Assembly: GCF_024347495.1 (NCBI RefSeq)
Contig: NZ_AP025490.1
Coordinates: 1,488,001 to 1,552,000, forward strand
Direction: 5' to 3'
DNA: 64,000 nucleotides
Source of the DNA: Vibrio gallaecicus
GTDB taxonomy: Bacteria; Pseudomonadota; Gammaproteobacteria; Enterobacterales; Vibrionaceae
Shown: positions 42,336-51,111 of the stretch, one piece after another
Numbering within the stretch: position 1 is the stretch's first letter
Layout of the letters: every line of letters begins with the position of its first letter
Position numbers and translations under genes: made by a program
The notes under the pieces: generated by a model
Database searches by the model: none
What the model was told of the DNA's origin: nothing
The model's input: the letters and a program-made list of their open reading frames with translations, nothing else

Positions 42336-43460
42336 CTATATGTCTTTGACTTGAATAGAATTAAGCTCTTGCCCTTCGTAAAGGTAAGCAGCACCACTTA
42401 TGACAACATGATCTCCCATGTTCAAATCACCTTGAACACATACAGATTGGTCACTGAATGAAGAAACATTGACTGTGACACCAGAAGCATGTGCATCCTT
42501 AACGACGTAAACTTTGTCAATACCTTCCTTAGAAACAAGTGAAGAGTAAGGTAAACAATGGTTAGAGTTTGCTTCACCGAGTTGAGTTGAAAGTGTTACG
42601 GCTTTGCCTGGTAATAAACCATGCTCGGATATGTCTATACCTTGTTCATTTTGGGTGTTTAGACGATAAGTGACGGAGTAGGTCTGCTTTATTGGGTGTG
42701 GGAGTGACGAAATCTCTTCTGCGTACCCAGTAAGCGGTGTATTGGATTGGTACCAGCTAATGTTGGCGCTTTGACCTGGTTTAAATTGGTGGATGAGGTT
42801 TTCAGGCACATCAATCTTCACTTCTAGCTCATCTGGCTTATGAATGGTAAAGACCGCGATGCCCGGTAGCACTTGTTCAAATTGATCAAAGTTTGAAGCG
42901 GCAATGACACCTTCAAAAGGTGCTAAAAGACGAGTGTATCGAATCATATCTTTTGCTCGACGTATGTTCTGCTCAACCACTTTTACGGCAGATTCACTTC
43001 TTTCATAGCCGCTGATTGCTCGGTCTAAGTTGACACTAGCAATCGCATCATCAGCAATGGCTTGTTTTACTCTTGCGAGTTCCGCTTTTGCGAGCTTATG
43101 CGCTGATTTTGCTTCTAAAGCACGGGCTTGGAGCTCTTCTAAAGCAACGTGGTAGTCGTGTGGGTCTAACTGCGCAATAGGTTGACCTTTTTTAACCGTT
43201 TCGCCTGTTTTAACGAGAATATTTTGAATTGTCCCCGGCACTCGAAAAGCAACCCCTGCGGTTTCTGCTGATTGCAATTTACCGGTAAAAACTTTGGTAG
43301 ATAAATGAGCGCTGTCTTTAAGTTCAACAACATGAACAAGACGGTTTAGTTTTTCCGTTGAGGTTTGATCAGCAGCGGTTTGTGGTTCTAGCGAATTATT
43401 GCAGCCAACAAGAGAAAATAGAGTGGCTGCTAATACAGTATATCGATGAGGAATAGTCAT
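42336..43460 (-). CDS. RND efflux periplasmic adaptor lipoprotein
   Basis: The product has 374 residues with a signal ending in the lipobox SLVGC. The layout is that of a membrane-fusion protein: a barrel-sandwich half-motif (AGVAFRVPGTIQNILVKTGETVKKGQPIAQLD), an alpha-hairpin (about 100-165), the second lipoyl half (RLLAPFEGVIAASNFDQFEQV), a beta-barrel and a C-terminal membrane-proximal domain. It is first in the pump operon, with a LysR-type operator about 80 bp upstream. Confidence 0.92.
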   Translation of the reverse strand: MTIPHRYTVLAATLFSLVGCNNSLEPQTAADQTSTEKLNRLVHVVELKDSAHLSTKVFTGKLQSAETAGVAFRVPGTIQNILVKTGETVKKGQPIAQLDPHDYHVALEELQARALEAKSAHKLAKAELARVKQAIADDAIASVNLDRAISGYERSESAVKVVEQNIRRAKDMIRYTRLLAPFEGVIAASNFDQFEQVLPGIAVFTIHKPDELEVKIDVPENLIHQFKPGQSANISWYQSNTPLTGYAEEISSLPHPIKQTYSVTYRLNTQNEQGIDISEHGLLPGKAVTLSTQLGEANSNHCLPYSSLVSKEGIDKVYVVKDAHASGVTVNVSSFSDQSVCVQGDLNMGDHVVISGAAYLYEGQELNSIQVKDI

Positions 43461-43537
43461 AGATTGCTCCTATAAATAAGTGGAGCAATTCTATCGTTAC
43501 AGCGCTATAAGATAATCAGGCCTAGTTGAATAACACT

Positions 43538-43556
43538 GTCTCGATAAATGAGACAA
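43538..43556. promoter_or_regulatory. Inverted repeat upstream of the efflux operon, probable LysR operator
   Basis: TGTCTC-N7-GAGACA is a perfect 6-bp inverted repeat that also satisfies the T-N11-A LysR box. It lies between the end of the lysR gene and the adaptor start. Confidence 0.55.
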
Positions 43557-43559
43557 TGA

Positions 43560-44438
43560 TTATATTTTTGGAAGTTCTTGTAATAAAAAGTCGATCAAAA
43601 GTTGGCTGGCATGACTTAGAGCTTTTCGCTGTGGGTACAGCAACCATGCTTCTTCAGTTTTGACTTCTTTTTGAGGAAATAGATTAATTAAGGTTCCATC
43701 TTTGAGTTCTTGTCGAACGAGAAGCTCAGGTAATAGTGAAATACCACGATGACGGCAGGTTGCACCTTTTACAAAACCGATACTATCACTAACGACTTTA
43801 GGTTCCACTTTGATGACTTGATCAAGTATTTCCCATTGCTTATCAATGTCTCCACTAGGCCAGCGAAAACAGATAAATTTATGGCTGACGAGTTCATTTA
43901 GATTAGCCGGTGATCCGAACTGTTCGAGGTAAGTTGGACTAGCAACGAATATACGCTGAAGGTCCATCACTTTACGAGCGACTACGTTTGTATCGTGTAA
44001 ACGACCGCCATGCATCGCCAAATCCAGCCCTTGTCGATACATATCAAGGAATCCGTTGTTTATGCTCCTAATATCGAGTTCTATCTCTGGATATAGATCT
44101 TGGAACTTAAACAGTGAGGCTTGAATAATGTCACCTGTTTCTGGCAATAGACCAATTTTTACTCGCCCGTGGGGGATTTCTAATAGATTAGAAGCAACTC
44201 GATTGGCTTTTTCTAAAGCGGTAAGCGCTTTGGTTAACTCGTGATAATAAAGCTCGCCTGATTTAGTTAACGACAGGCTGCGAGTCGTTCTAAAAAACAA
44301 TTGAATACTGAGAGCTTTTTCTAAATCATTAATTCGACGGCTGACGTTGGCTCTTGGTAAATCCAGTGCGTTTGCTGCTGCAGTGAAATTGCCTAGCTCA
44401 ACGACAGTCGTAAACAGTTTTAAGTCTTCAATTTTCAT
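43560..44438 (-). CDS. LysR-family transcriptional regulator
   Basis: The product has 292 residues. The N-terminal winged helix-turn-helix reads FTTVVELGNFTAAANALDLPRANVSRRINDLEKAL (about 9-43), of the type found in the large AaeR/DmlR-like group that regulates transporters. The effector domain covers about 90-290. Unlike most LysR genes it points the same way as its presumed target, the efflux operon 99 bp downstream. It follows sypR after only 50 bp with no strong terminator, so read-through from the polysaccharide operon is possible. Confidence 0.88.
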   Translation of the reverse strand: MKIEDLKLFTTVVELGNFTAAANALDLPRANVSRRINDLEKALSIQLFFRTTRSLSLTKSGELYYHELTKALTALEKANRVASNLLEIPHGRVKIGLLPETGDIIQASLFKFQDLYPEIELDIRSINNGFLDMYRQGLDLAMHGGRLHDTNVVARKVMDLQRIFVASPTYLEQFGSPANLNELVSHKFICFRWPSGDIDKQWEILDQVIKVEPKVVSDSIGFVKGATCRHRGISLLPELLVRQELKDGTLINLFPQKEVKTEEAWLLYPQRKALSHASQLLIDFLLQELPKI

Positions 44439-44488
44439 AGTTTTTAGGAACTTTCGTAACTTGCGAGAAAGGCAAATCCTATCTTATT

Positions 44489-45151
44489 TTAGCGACCTCG
44501 ACCATCAACCATAACAACAATTGTTTTAGTGATAATGCTTAAGTCCGTTTTTATCCACGATTTAACAGAGCATAGGCTGAGCGCATAGCTGTGGTCAAAA
44601 CCTACTTTGCGTCTTACATCCTCAATACAGGTGTCATAGCCTTGGTTTACTTGAGCTAAGCCGGTGATACCTGGAAGTACGCCATAAGTTCTATCTGCAA
44701 AGTATGGAATTTCAGTCTCTAATTTATTGTAGAAAGTAGGGCGTTCGGGTCTTGGACCAATAAGTGACATCTCTCCTTTTAGTACGTTAAACAGTTGTGG
44801 TAACTCATCGAGTCTTGTTTTTCTTAGGAAGTTGCCAATGGGGGTGATTCTTGGGTCATTTTTACTGGCCCACACAGCACCTGAACGTGTTTCAGCATCT
44901 TGGTACATGCTACGAAACTTCATTATTTCAAACAACGCCATTTTATCGGGCGTCGATTTTCCTACTCTTAGTTGGCGATAAAAAACAGGACCTTTTGAAG
45001 AAACTGCAATCGCAAATGCAATAATAGGGAAGAGAGGTAGAAAAATCACAAGTGCGACTAGAGCGCCCAGAAAGTCAAAAGTACGTTTAGCGTGCGAAAT
45101 TTTATTCTGGTACAGGCTATTTTTGTTTAGGTAAAGATTAGTGTTCATCAT
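44489..45151 (-). CDS. sypR: Initiating sugar (undecaprenyl-phosphate) transferase, SypR-like
   Basis: The product has 220 residues: the catalytic domain of a bacterial sugar transferase with one N-terminal membrane segment (ALVALVIFLPLFPIIAFAIAV) and no large WcaJ-type N-terminal domain. Key features are KFRSM, RKTRLDELPQLFNVLKGEMS and GPRPERP, then PGITGLAQV. It should move the first sugar phosphate onto undecaprenyl phosphate, starting the repeat unit. Last gene of the cluster, as sypR is in V. fischeri; the symbol rests on family plus order. Confidence 0.8.
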   Translation of the reverse strand: MMNTNLYLNKNSLYQNKISHAKRTFDFLGALVALVIFLPLFPIIAFAIAVSSKGPVFYRQLRVGKSTPDKMALFEIMKFRSMYQDAETRSGAVWASKNDPRITPIGNFLRKTRLDELPQLFNVLKGEMSLIGPRPERPTFYNKLETEIPYFADRTYGVLPGITGLAQVNQGYDTCIEDVRRKVGFDHSYALSLCSVKSWIKTDLSIITKTIVVMVDGRGR

Positions 45152-45160
45152 AATAAGTCC

Positions 45161-46348
45161 TTAACGACTGACGCGTGCCCAATGTGAATTTTCAAAGCCC
45201 AGCAGGTAACGAAGCCCGCCAACAAAGTTTGCATAGTGCCCAACCACTAAATAAGAAATCAGTGAAATTGGCTTGGCACTTAAGTGCTGTGGAAGTAAGT
45301 AACCAATAATTCCTATGCTATAAATCATTATTTGTAGGTAGAACAGAATATCGAATACAAGGTGGTGACTTAATAATGTCGAGGTGACGAAGCAGATGAT
45401 CATTAAGTAAGGAGTCAATAATCTTAACCCTTTCCCTGAAAAGAAAGCGAAAGCCGTACCTCCAAACTTTGGATTGAATAAACCAAATAACTCAATAACT
45501 TGTTGCATGTTACCAGCTGAGATTCTTAGCCTTCTTTTGAAGTCATTACTTCTGTTGGTTTCTTCCAGTTCTAGCGCAATCATCTTAGGCTCGTAGTCGG
45601 CTAGATAACCTTTTCTTACTATCTGCATTGGCAGAATGAAATCATCATTGATGGTGTTGGTTGGCAATTGGTCGAACAATTCTGTTCTAAACAAATAGAA
45701 TGCGCCATGTGCTCCTAAGCTTGAACCCAGCGATGCTTCTTGTTCTTTGACTGCGGTTTGGTAAGCCCAGTAAGTACTCTCACCTTGGTTTCCTGTTGGA
45801 TACATACGGTAAGTTGCGTTTACCACACCTACACGGTTATTTGAAAAGTGGGCACTGGCAATTAATAAAGAATCCAGCGAGATCAAAGCTGATACATCGC
45901 TAAGTGCTGTGATATCGCTGTCTATCTGGCAAATTTCTTCGTTAACAAGAGCAACTTTTCCGCGATTTTTACTGTGGTTATGAATTTCAAAATGGACATC
46001 ACAGCAAATAGCTTCTTGGATTGTCATTTCAGCCACTTGTACTGTGTTATCTGTACAGCCATCACAGGCAATAATGACTCTCAATTTTTCGTTTGGGTAA
46101 TCTAATGAAGCGAGATTTCTTATTTTCTCTGCTATCCACTGCTCTTCATTATAAGCCGGTACTAGGATAGTGATACTTGGTAGAACTCTATCACTTCTCA
46201 TTTTCTTGTAGCTTCTGGTGCTTTCCTTTACGCCGTCGCTTGGGTGTTTTTTTGAATACCAACGCAGCAATAAAGGGTAGCCGAGGTGATGATAAATAAT
46301 GAACACACCAGAAAAAATGCACGTCACCACTAATAGAATATCAATCAT
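45161..46348 (-). CDS. sypQ: Family 2 glycosyltransferase, SypQ-like
   Basis: The product has 395 residues. It has an N-terminal membrane helix (about 3-20), a GT-A domain starting SITILVPAYNEEQWIAEK with the nucleotide-sugar motif DGCTDNT, a DVSA motif and a KRRLRISAGN stretch corresponding to the QxxRW region, then membrane helices from about 310. This is the layout of processive or membrane-bound GT2 enzymes. It overlaps sypP by 4 bases and is 9 bp from sypR. Confidence 0.78.
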   Translation of the reverse strand: MIDILLVVTCIFSGVFIIYHHLGYPLLLRWYSKKHPSDGVKESTRSYKKMRSDRVLPSITILVPAYNEEQWIAEKIRNLASLDYPNEKLRVIIACDGCTDNTVQVAEMTIQEAICCDVHFEIHNHSKNRGKVALVNEEICQIDSDITALSDVSALISLDSLLIASAHFSNNRVGVVNATYRMYPTGNQGESTYWAYQTAVKEQEASLGSSLGAHGAFYLFRTELFDQLPTNTINDDFILPMQIVRKGYLADYEPKMIALELEETNRSNDFKRRLRISAGNMQQVIELFGLFNPKFGGTAFAFFSGKGLRLLTPYLMIICFVTSTLLSHHLVFDILFYLQIMIYSIGIIGYLLPQHLSAKPISLISYLVVGHYANFVGGLRYLLGFENSHWARVSR

Positions 46349-47457
46349 GCGTAAGCTCCATTTGCTATGTCATTGTATGACTCAACCATGTTACGAACGT
46401 CGAAGTTCTTTAAAATGAACTGTCTTGGTCCTTGGGAAAGGTCATTGTTATTTTTGTTATCAGCTATTGCCTGTAACAAAGCATGTGACAAGTGAGGGAT
46501 ATGGTTTCTTTTAACGAGATGACCAGTCTTAGGACAAAGTGTTTCATTTACCGCTCCAACGTTCATCGCGACAGTAGGAATATTGCAAGCTTGAGCTTCG
46601 AGCGTTGATAAAGGTAGCCCTTCATGGCGTGATGGCAGACAAAATACATCTAATGAGCGGTAGAAGTTCACCATATCATCCACTAAGTCTAGAAAGATGA
46701 CTCGTTCAGAAACTTGCAGTGTTTTGGCTAGCTGTTCTAATTCCTCTTTTTGCGAACCTTGCCCTGCAAAAACAGCAACAGCATTGGCTGGAATAAGAGT
46801 TAACGCTTTGATTAATTGATCCTGCCCTTTAACAGTCTCGAGACGACCAGCACAGCCAATGATGGTTTTGTCGTGTGGGAGTGAAAAGACATCTCGAGCG
46901 GCTTCTTTTGAACTAGGCTTAAATTTTTGGCAATCAATACCATTTTTGATGGTAGTGATGTTTGCATAAGAGAAAGTCGATTTCAGTTGGTTGTAAACAC
47001 AAGTTGCATCAGCAACTAGGGTCGGTTGCGCAGCTTTAAGTGCCATATCTTGAATTCTACGACGCTTAGTATTATTCAAATGCCATGCATCATGTTCTGT
47101 ATGAATGCGAGCAGGAACCCCCGTGATTTTTGCAGCATATCCAGCGTACAAAAGAGGACCAATGTGGTGAGTATGGACAACATCGGGTTTTACACCTTGA
47201 AAGGCCTTCATAAGAGTAAGAATGAGGTTAAGCTGGACTCCTGGCGCTTTATCTAAAAATACAAGCTGTGATTGGAAAGGCTCTAGCTTTGTCCAATTCT
47301 TTAGTGCTTGTTCGCGAGTGCCTTCAAGGCTGACAATAAGAACTTGGTCTTCTTTCTTTGCAAACTGAAGTAAATCGAGTGTTAACGTTTCCAAACCACC
47401 TGGTGCCAGGTGTTGAACTACGTGTATGATCTTCTTTCCTTTAGGCTGTGTTTTCAT
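46345..47457 (-). CDS. sypP: Family 4 glycosyltransferase, SypP-like
   Basis: The product has 370 residues, a GT-B fold retaining transferase. The N-domain begins KIIHVVQHLAPGGLETLTLDLL; the donor-binding C-domain has IIGCAGRLETVKGQDQLIKAL and the E-x7-E motif in SRHEGLPLSTLEAQACNIPTVA. It starts a sub-operon (sypP-Q-R) with its own sigma-54-type promoter 62-77 bp upstream, as sypP does in V. fischeri. Sugar specificity unknown. Confidence 0.8.
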   Translation of the reverse strand: MKTQPKGKKIIHVVQHLAPGGLETLTLDLLQFAKKEDQVLIVSLEGTREQALKNWTKLEPFQSQLVFLDKAPGVQLNLILTLMKAFQGVKPDVVHTHHIGPLLYAGYAAKITGVPARIHTEHDAWHLNNTKRRRIQDMALKAAQPTLVADATCVYNQLKSTFSYANITTIKNGIDCQKFKPSSKEAARDVFSLPHDKTIIGCAGRLETVKGQDQLIKALTLIPANAVAVFAGQGSQKEELEQLAKTLQVSERVIFLDLVDDMVNFYRSLDVFCLPSRHEGLPLSTLEAQACNIPTVAMNVGAVNETLCPKTGHLVKRNHIPHLSHALLQAIADNKNNNDLSQGPRQFILKNFDVRNMVESYNDIANGAYA

Positions 47458-47518
47458 AAGCTAAGTCCCTTTAAGTATCAATAATTAGATTTTATTTTTG
47501 AACTCTTCATTAAGGTTA

Positions 47519-47534
47519 AGCATGGACCGTGCCA
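47519..47534 (-). promoter_or_regulatory. Sigma-54-type promoter of sypP
   Basis: The minus strand reads TGGCACG-GTCC-ATGCT, with GG and GC at the invariant 10-base spacing and six of seven bases of the -24 element perfect. The start would be near 47508, 51 bases before sypP. No clear SypG-enhancer sequence was found in the 190 bp upstream; the best site, at 47743-47757, has two mismatches and lies over 200 bp away. The rest of the 271-bp gap holds no gene. Confidence 0.72.
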
Positions 47535-47728
47535 GTTATTTTATTGTTTAATATCAATTGTTTATGTTTAAATTTTTTGTTTTGTCATTTTCGTTTTAAT
47601 TTAAGAATCAAAATGGAATCAACCTGTGTTCTTTTCGCAACTGTGAGTTTCAATAGTGGAGCAATAAAAAGCGCCAGCTGTAAACTGACGCATAGTAAGG
47701 GGGTGTAGATAGGAAGCAGAATGTTTGG

Positions 47729-49153
47729 TTAATTCATTTTTGGTATAACAGTGAGCACTGGCACATTTAAAATATCCTCTATCTCACTTTTACGTTTAAT
47801 TGATGAGTCGAATAGTTCGAATATGATAGCTAGACCTGCGCCAAAGCCTAAGCCAGCCAATAGCCCTGCAATAACGAATAACACACTAGGTAAGTTGGAG
47901 CGGATGCTAGGTGTAAAAGGTAAGTCTATAATTTTTACTCGCTTGTTTTGTTCAAAAAGACTGAGTGATCCTGTTAATTGGGCCATTTCGTATCGTTCCA
48001 TTAATTCATCATAAAGTTGACGTTTAATCTGAACATCTCTCTGAAGTCGGTACATGACCTTCGCATTTTCCCCAAAGTTATTGGCTTTATTCTCTAATTC
48101 GAAAATCATTTTTTTCAGGCTTTTCGTTTCTTCTTTTAACGATTCATATCTCGCGCGAACTAATTGCAGGCTGTGAAGTTGTGTAACTAAAAGGGGCTGT
48201 GTATCGCTTAATTTTGTGAGTGTATTACTGCTGGCAATATCCCAAAGCTGATCACTATTCAGCGTTGGCTGTTTCATTTTGAGAATCGCAGTTCTCTCGT
48301 TTTCCAGTCTTTCCAGTTCTAACACTTTGGCTTGTACTGCGCTGTGTTGGTTTGTGTATTTAGCTTGAAGTAGCGTTAGATCGCTTCGGATGTCTATGAT
48401 TTGGTCTTCAAGTTTGCCTATTACAGGGTTAGTTTTAGATAGCTGCTGATCTATTGTACCTAGGCTTTTTTCAACACCCGCGAGTTCTGCTTGTTTCTCT
48501 GCTAAATTTTGTTTCAGAGATGCTAAGCGGTTTAAACTTTGGCTTTGAATCTCAGGTGTGGATTGAGCGTTGTTATTTTTGTAGTTAGCAAGTGCTTCTT
48601 CAGCGGCTTGCAGTTCTACCTGCCTTTTCTCTATATGTATGCTCAAAAAGTCACTTGAGTCTTGTATGGATGAACGTTCCGGCGCGAGTAGTTGTTCAAT
48701 GAAATGCTCACTGACGGATTGCAGTGTGTCTTTCATGCCTTCTGAAGTGTTCGAAGTTAGGCTAATTTTTAAAAAGTCTTTACCTAGCTGCGTTACGGAT
48801 AATCGGTTTGAAAGGTCACTGATGATTTCTTGCTGCTCTCTTGCTGACATATCTGAAGAAATAAGCTCAAGCTCAGTCGCGACGGAATAAAGCACATGTC
48901 GGCTATGTAATAGTGTTCTTAGCGCATTAATCCGGTCTTTTAGCATGGTCGAGACTGCAATGTCTTCCAAGAAAGGATTCATCTTTGCAGTTTCTTGGAT
49001 CAGCATGCTGGTATGAGCATCGTATTTAGGTGGGGCCATCTTACTCACTCCAAACCCTACAAAAGGTAAGATCATAATAGGAATAAGAATTACGTAACGC
49101 TGACGCCAAATAGCACCAAGAATGATTAATAAGCGAAGTTTTAGATTACTCAT
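47729..49153 (-). CDS. sypO: Polysaccharide chain-length regulator (Wzz/GumC-like), SypO-like
   Basis: I use the ATG at 49153 (474 residues), which overlaps the sypN stop as ATGA and has GGAG five bases upstream; the frame open from 49171 lacks such a site. Membrane helices lie at about 13-40 and near 425-450 (SVLFVIAGLLAGLGFGAGLAIIF). Between them is a Wzz domain and a long coiled coil (about 180-390). There is no cytoplasmic tyrosine-kinase domain. It should set polymer length together with SypL. Confidence 0.82.
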   Translation of the reverse strand: MSNLKLRLLIILGAIWRQRYVILIPIMILPFVGFGVSKMAPPKYDAHTSMLIQETAKMNPFLEDIAVSTMLKDRINALRTLLHSRHVLYSVATELELISSDMSAREQQEIISDLSNRLSVTQLGKDFLKISLTSNTSEGMKDTLQSVSEHFIEQLLAPERSSIQDSSDFLSIHIEKRQVELQAAEEALANYKNNNAQSTPEIQSQSLNRLASLKQNLAEKQAELAGVEKSLGTIDQQLSKTNPVIGKLEDQIIDIRSDLTLLQAKYTNQHSAVQAKVLELERLENERTAILKMKQPTLNSDQLWDIASSNTLTKLSDTQPLLVTQLHSLQLVRARYESLKEETKSLKKMIFELENKANNFGENAKVMYRLQRDVQIKRQLYDELMERYEMAQLTGSLSLFEQNKRVKIIDLPFTPSIRSNLPSVLFVIAGLLAGLGFGAGLAIIFELFDSSIKRKSEIEDILNVPVLTVIPKMN

Positions 49154-50268
49154 AATAACTCCAACATCCAATTGACAAATTTACCTCGTTGTTGCCAACT
49201 TTCTTGTTGAACAACATCACTAGGGATTAATTTTAAGTCTCTTTTCTTCTGTAGAGTATGTACCATTTCCTCAGCATTATTAACGGTTGAAACGTAACCT
49301 TGATAGGTATTCAACGCAGGAAACGGTGTTGAAATAATAGGTGTTTGAGCCGCTAAATATTCCATTAGCTTCAAAGGGCTACAAGCTCGTATCTGCTCAT
49401 TATCAACAAATGGAAGTAAGCTTACATCCCAGTGTTGTGAGTATCGCGGAAGTTCGGAATGTGCCTTCGGACCAAGATAGTAAACATTGTTATAGCTTGG
49501 TAACTGTAATGTAGGGAGTTCATTAGGACCGATGAATACAAAGTCCCACTCCGGCAGGTTTTTAGCTACCGTATCCAATAGATCATAATCAAGCCATTTG
49601 GATAAACTGCCGTAAAAGCCTGCAATTGGTCTGTGCCCAGTTGGGAGATCTAACGCTCTTGGCGTCGGGGTACTGAATAGCTCTAAATCTACACCGTGGG
49701 GCAAAAGTTGTGCTTTGCAGGCTGGGAATTTAGTCATTAGCTTATTACTGGCAGAAAAAATCAAATCAGCTTTATCAATTAAATCATGTTCATGATCTTT
49801 CACCGTGTCATGGTCGACCCCTGCAAGAGCATCAAAGTCATCTCCACAGTAGTACACAACAGATGACTCCCCAAGGTGTCCACATAGGTCAACAGCCGTA
49901 GGCAGTGACGTCCAGAGTATCGGGTCGGTGATTCCAATCTGTTTCATCACAGGCTTTAGTTGGCTGAGCATAAGGTGTTTAGCGACTTGTCTAGTTAGCT
50001 GTGATTTTGGAGCCGGTATCGTACGCAAATTAATCACGGTAATGTTGGGGGCGTCTGTCGCATTTGACATGTTTTGTGCGTGTGCATTATTACGACCAAA
50101 CAGTTTGTTTAACGCACGTTTGATATCTTTAGCACATAGCTTAGGTTGTCTTAAGCCGATTGAATTAACCCACAGCACTTTATGAGTTTTCGATAGGTGA
50201 CGAACTAAATGTTGAGTGGAAGATGGTAAACCTCCGAAATCTTCACCAAATACGATTAAATCACGCAT
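49150..50268 (-). CDS. sypN: Glycosyltransferase (GT-B), SypN-like
   Basis: The product has 372 residues. It begins RDLIVFGEDFGGLPSSTQHL, contains a mid-protein GFYGSLSKWLDYDLL and WDFVFIGPNELP, and a donor-site stretch ACSPLKLMEYLAAQTPIISTPFPAL. This is the pattern of TuaH-like family 1/4 transferases. It overlaps sypM by 8 bases upstream and sypO by 4 bases downstream. Acceptor and sugar cannot be told. Confidence 0.78.
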   Translation of the reverse strand: MRDLIVFGEDFGGLPSSTQHLVRHLSKTHKVLWVNSIGLRQPKLCAKDIKRALNKLFGRNNAHAQNMSNATDAPNITVINLRTIPAPKSQLTRQVAKHLMLSQLKPVMKQIGITDPILWTSLPTAVDLCGHLGESSVVYYCGDDFDALAGVDHDTVKDHEHDLIDKADLIFSASNKLMTKFPACKAQLLPHGVDLELFSTPTPRALDLPTGHRPIAGFYGSLSKWLDYDLLDTVAKNLPEWDFVFIGPNELPTLQLPSYNNVYYLGPKAHSELPRYSQHWDVSLLPFVDNEQIRACSPLKLMEYLAAQTPIISTPFPALNTYQGYVSTVNNAEEMVHTLQKKRDLKLIPSDVVQQESWQQRGKFVNWMLELL

Positions 50269-51025
50269 CGTAACCTCCTAGTATCTCATCATTCAAAGTA
50301 GTTAAAGGTTGAGATGCAGGGATGCTTCCTATAACCCGGGCTGGGTTCCCTGCGGCAATCGAATAAGGTGGGATCGTTTTTGTTACAACGCTACCCGCAG
50401 CTACAACGGCGCCTTCACCGATTGTTACGCCCCCTTTAATGGTGACATTTGTGCCTATCCATACATCTTTACGAAGAATGATTTCACCAATTTGATTAGC
50501 ATCATCACCTTCTCCTAACGCTCTGCGTTTTGCATCTAGTGGGTGACCTGAGTACCCGAAGATAAAAGCACCACTTGCGATGCGAACATTGTCTTCAATG
50601 GTGACTTTATTACCAACCGCAATGGTCGATTGCCAGCCAATGTCCACATTGTTTCCCACTGAAAGTAGAGGTGCTTCACTCATGGTGCACCCTGAAAAAG
50701 TCGTGTGCCCTGAAATACGGCAGTCATCTCCAATGCGAATTTGTAATGGACCGCTAACAAATGGTAGACCACCGTACAAATATAGACGCTTACCACAGTG
50801 TGCGAGTCGCCCTTTAAATGCTGGTGTCCAATACAAAAAACGAGAACCTCCACTTACAATGCCAGTGATAAGCTGGTGGCCTTGATAAAGTGTCTGATTA
50901 ACGAATTGAGGGGTAGGAAGCTCAATGTTTCTAATACTTTTCAAAATGAAAAAGACATTTCTAATTTGAGAATTAGGATGAGATTTAAGCCAATGTTTGA
51001 ATTCATGAATAGATACTGACGTCAT
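50261..51025 (-). CDS. sypM: Hexapeptide-repeat acetyltransferase, SypM-like
   Basis: I choose the ATG at 51025 (254 residues): AGGAG lies 8 bases upstream, whereas the GTG at 51034 would overlap that same site. Left-handed beta-helix hexapeptide repeats occupy about 95-230 (IGDDCRISGHTTFSG, VGNNVDIGWQ, IGEGAVVAAGSVVTKTIPPYSIAAGNPARVIG). It should add acetyl or similar groups to the polysaccharide. It starts a sub-operon with its own promoter region and a hairpin over its ribosome-binding site. Confidence 0.82.
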   Translation of the reverse strand: MTSVSIHEFKHWLKSHPNSQIRNVFFILKSIRNIELPTPQFVNQTLYQGHQLITGIVSGGSRFLYWTPAFKGRLAHCGKRLYLYGGLPFVSGPLQIRIGDDCRISGHTTFSGCTMSEAPLLSVGNNVDIGWQSTIAVGNKVTIEDNVRIASGAFIFGYSGHPLDAKRRALGEGDDANQIGEIILRKDVWIGTNVTIKGGVTIGEGAVVAAGSVVTKTIPPYSIAAGNPARVIGSIPASQPLTTLNDEILGGYDA

Positions 51026-51032
51026 AATGGAC

Positions 51033-51057
51033 ACTCCTAGTTTTGTTATATAGGAGT
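51033..51057 (-). promoter_or_regulatory. Hairpin covering the sypM ribosome-binding site
   Basis: In the RNA, ACUCCUA (from 51057-51051) can pair with UAGGAGU (51039-51033) in a perfect 7-bp stem with an 11-nt loop. The 3' arm contains the AGGAG that serves the ATG at 51025. A transcript begun at the predicted sigma-54 start (51050) would lack the 5' arm. Confidence 0.6.
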
Positions 51058-51060
51058 TCT

Positions 51061-51076
51061 TTCACGTAATGTGCCA
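51061..51076 (-). promoter_or_regulatory. Candidate sigma-54-type promoter of sypM
   Basis: The minus strand reads TGGCACA-TTAC-GTGAA. The -24 element is exact, but the -12 element has GA where GC is expected. It is supported by position (25-50 bp before sypM), by similarity to the sypP promoter and its flanking sequence (AATAACTGGCAC in both), and by a SypG-like site 49 bp upstream. Confidence 0.5.
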
Positions 51077-51111
51077 GTTATTTAATTATTACTTTTCAAT
51101 TGGTTATGGTT

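Noticed and set aside
44439..44488. A terminator after sypR
   Set aside because: Only a 5-bp CTTTC/GAAAG pairing is possible and there is no T-run, so I did not call one.
47570..47728. A SypG enhancer close to the sypP promoter
   Set aside because: No site had fewer than three mismatches in the near upstream region; one with two mismatches at 47743-47757 is too far away to be convincing.
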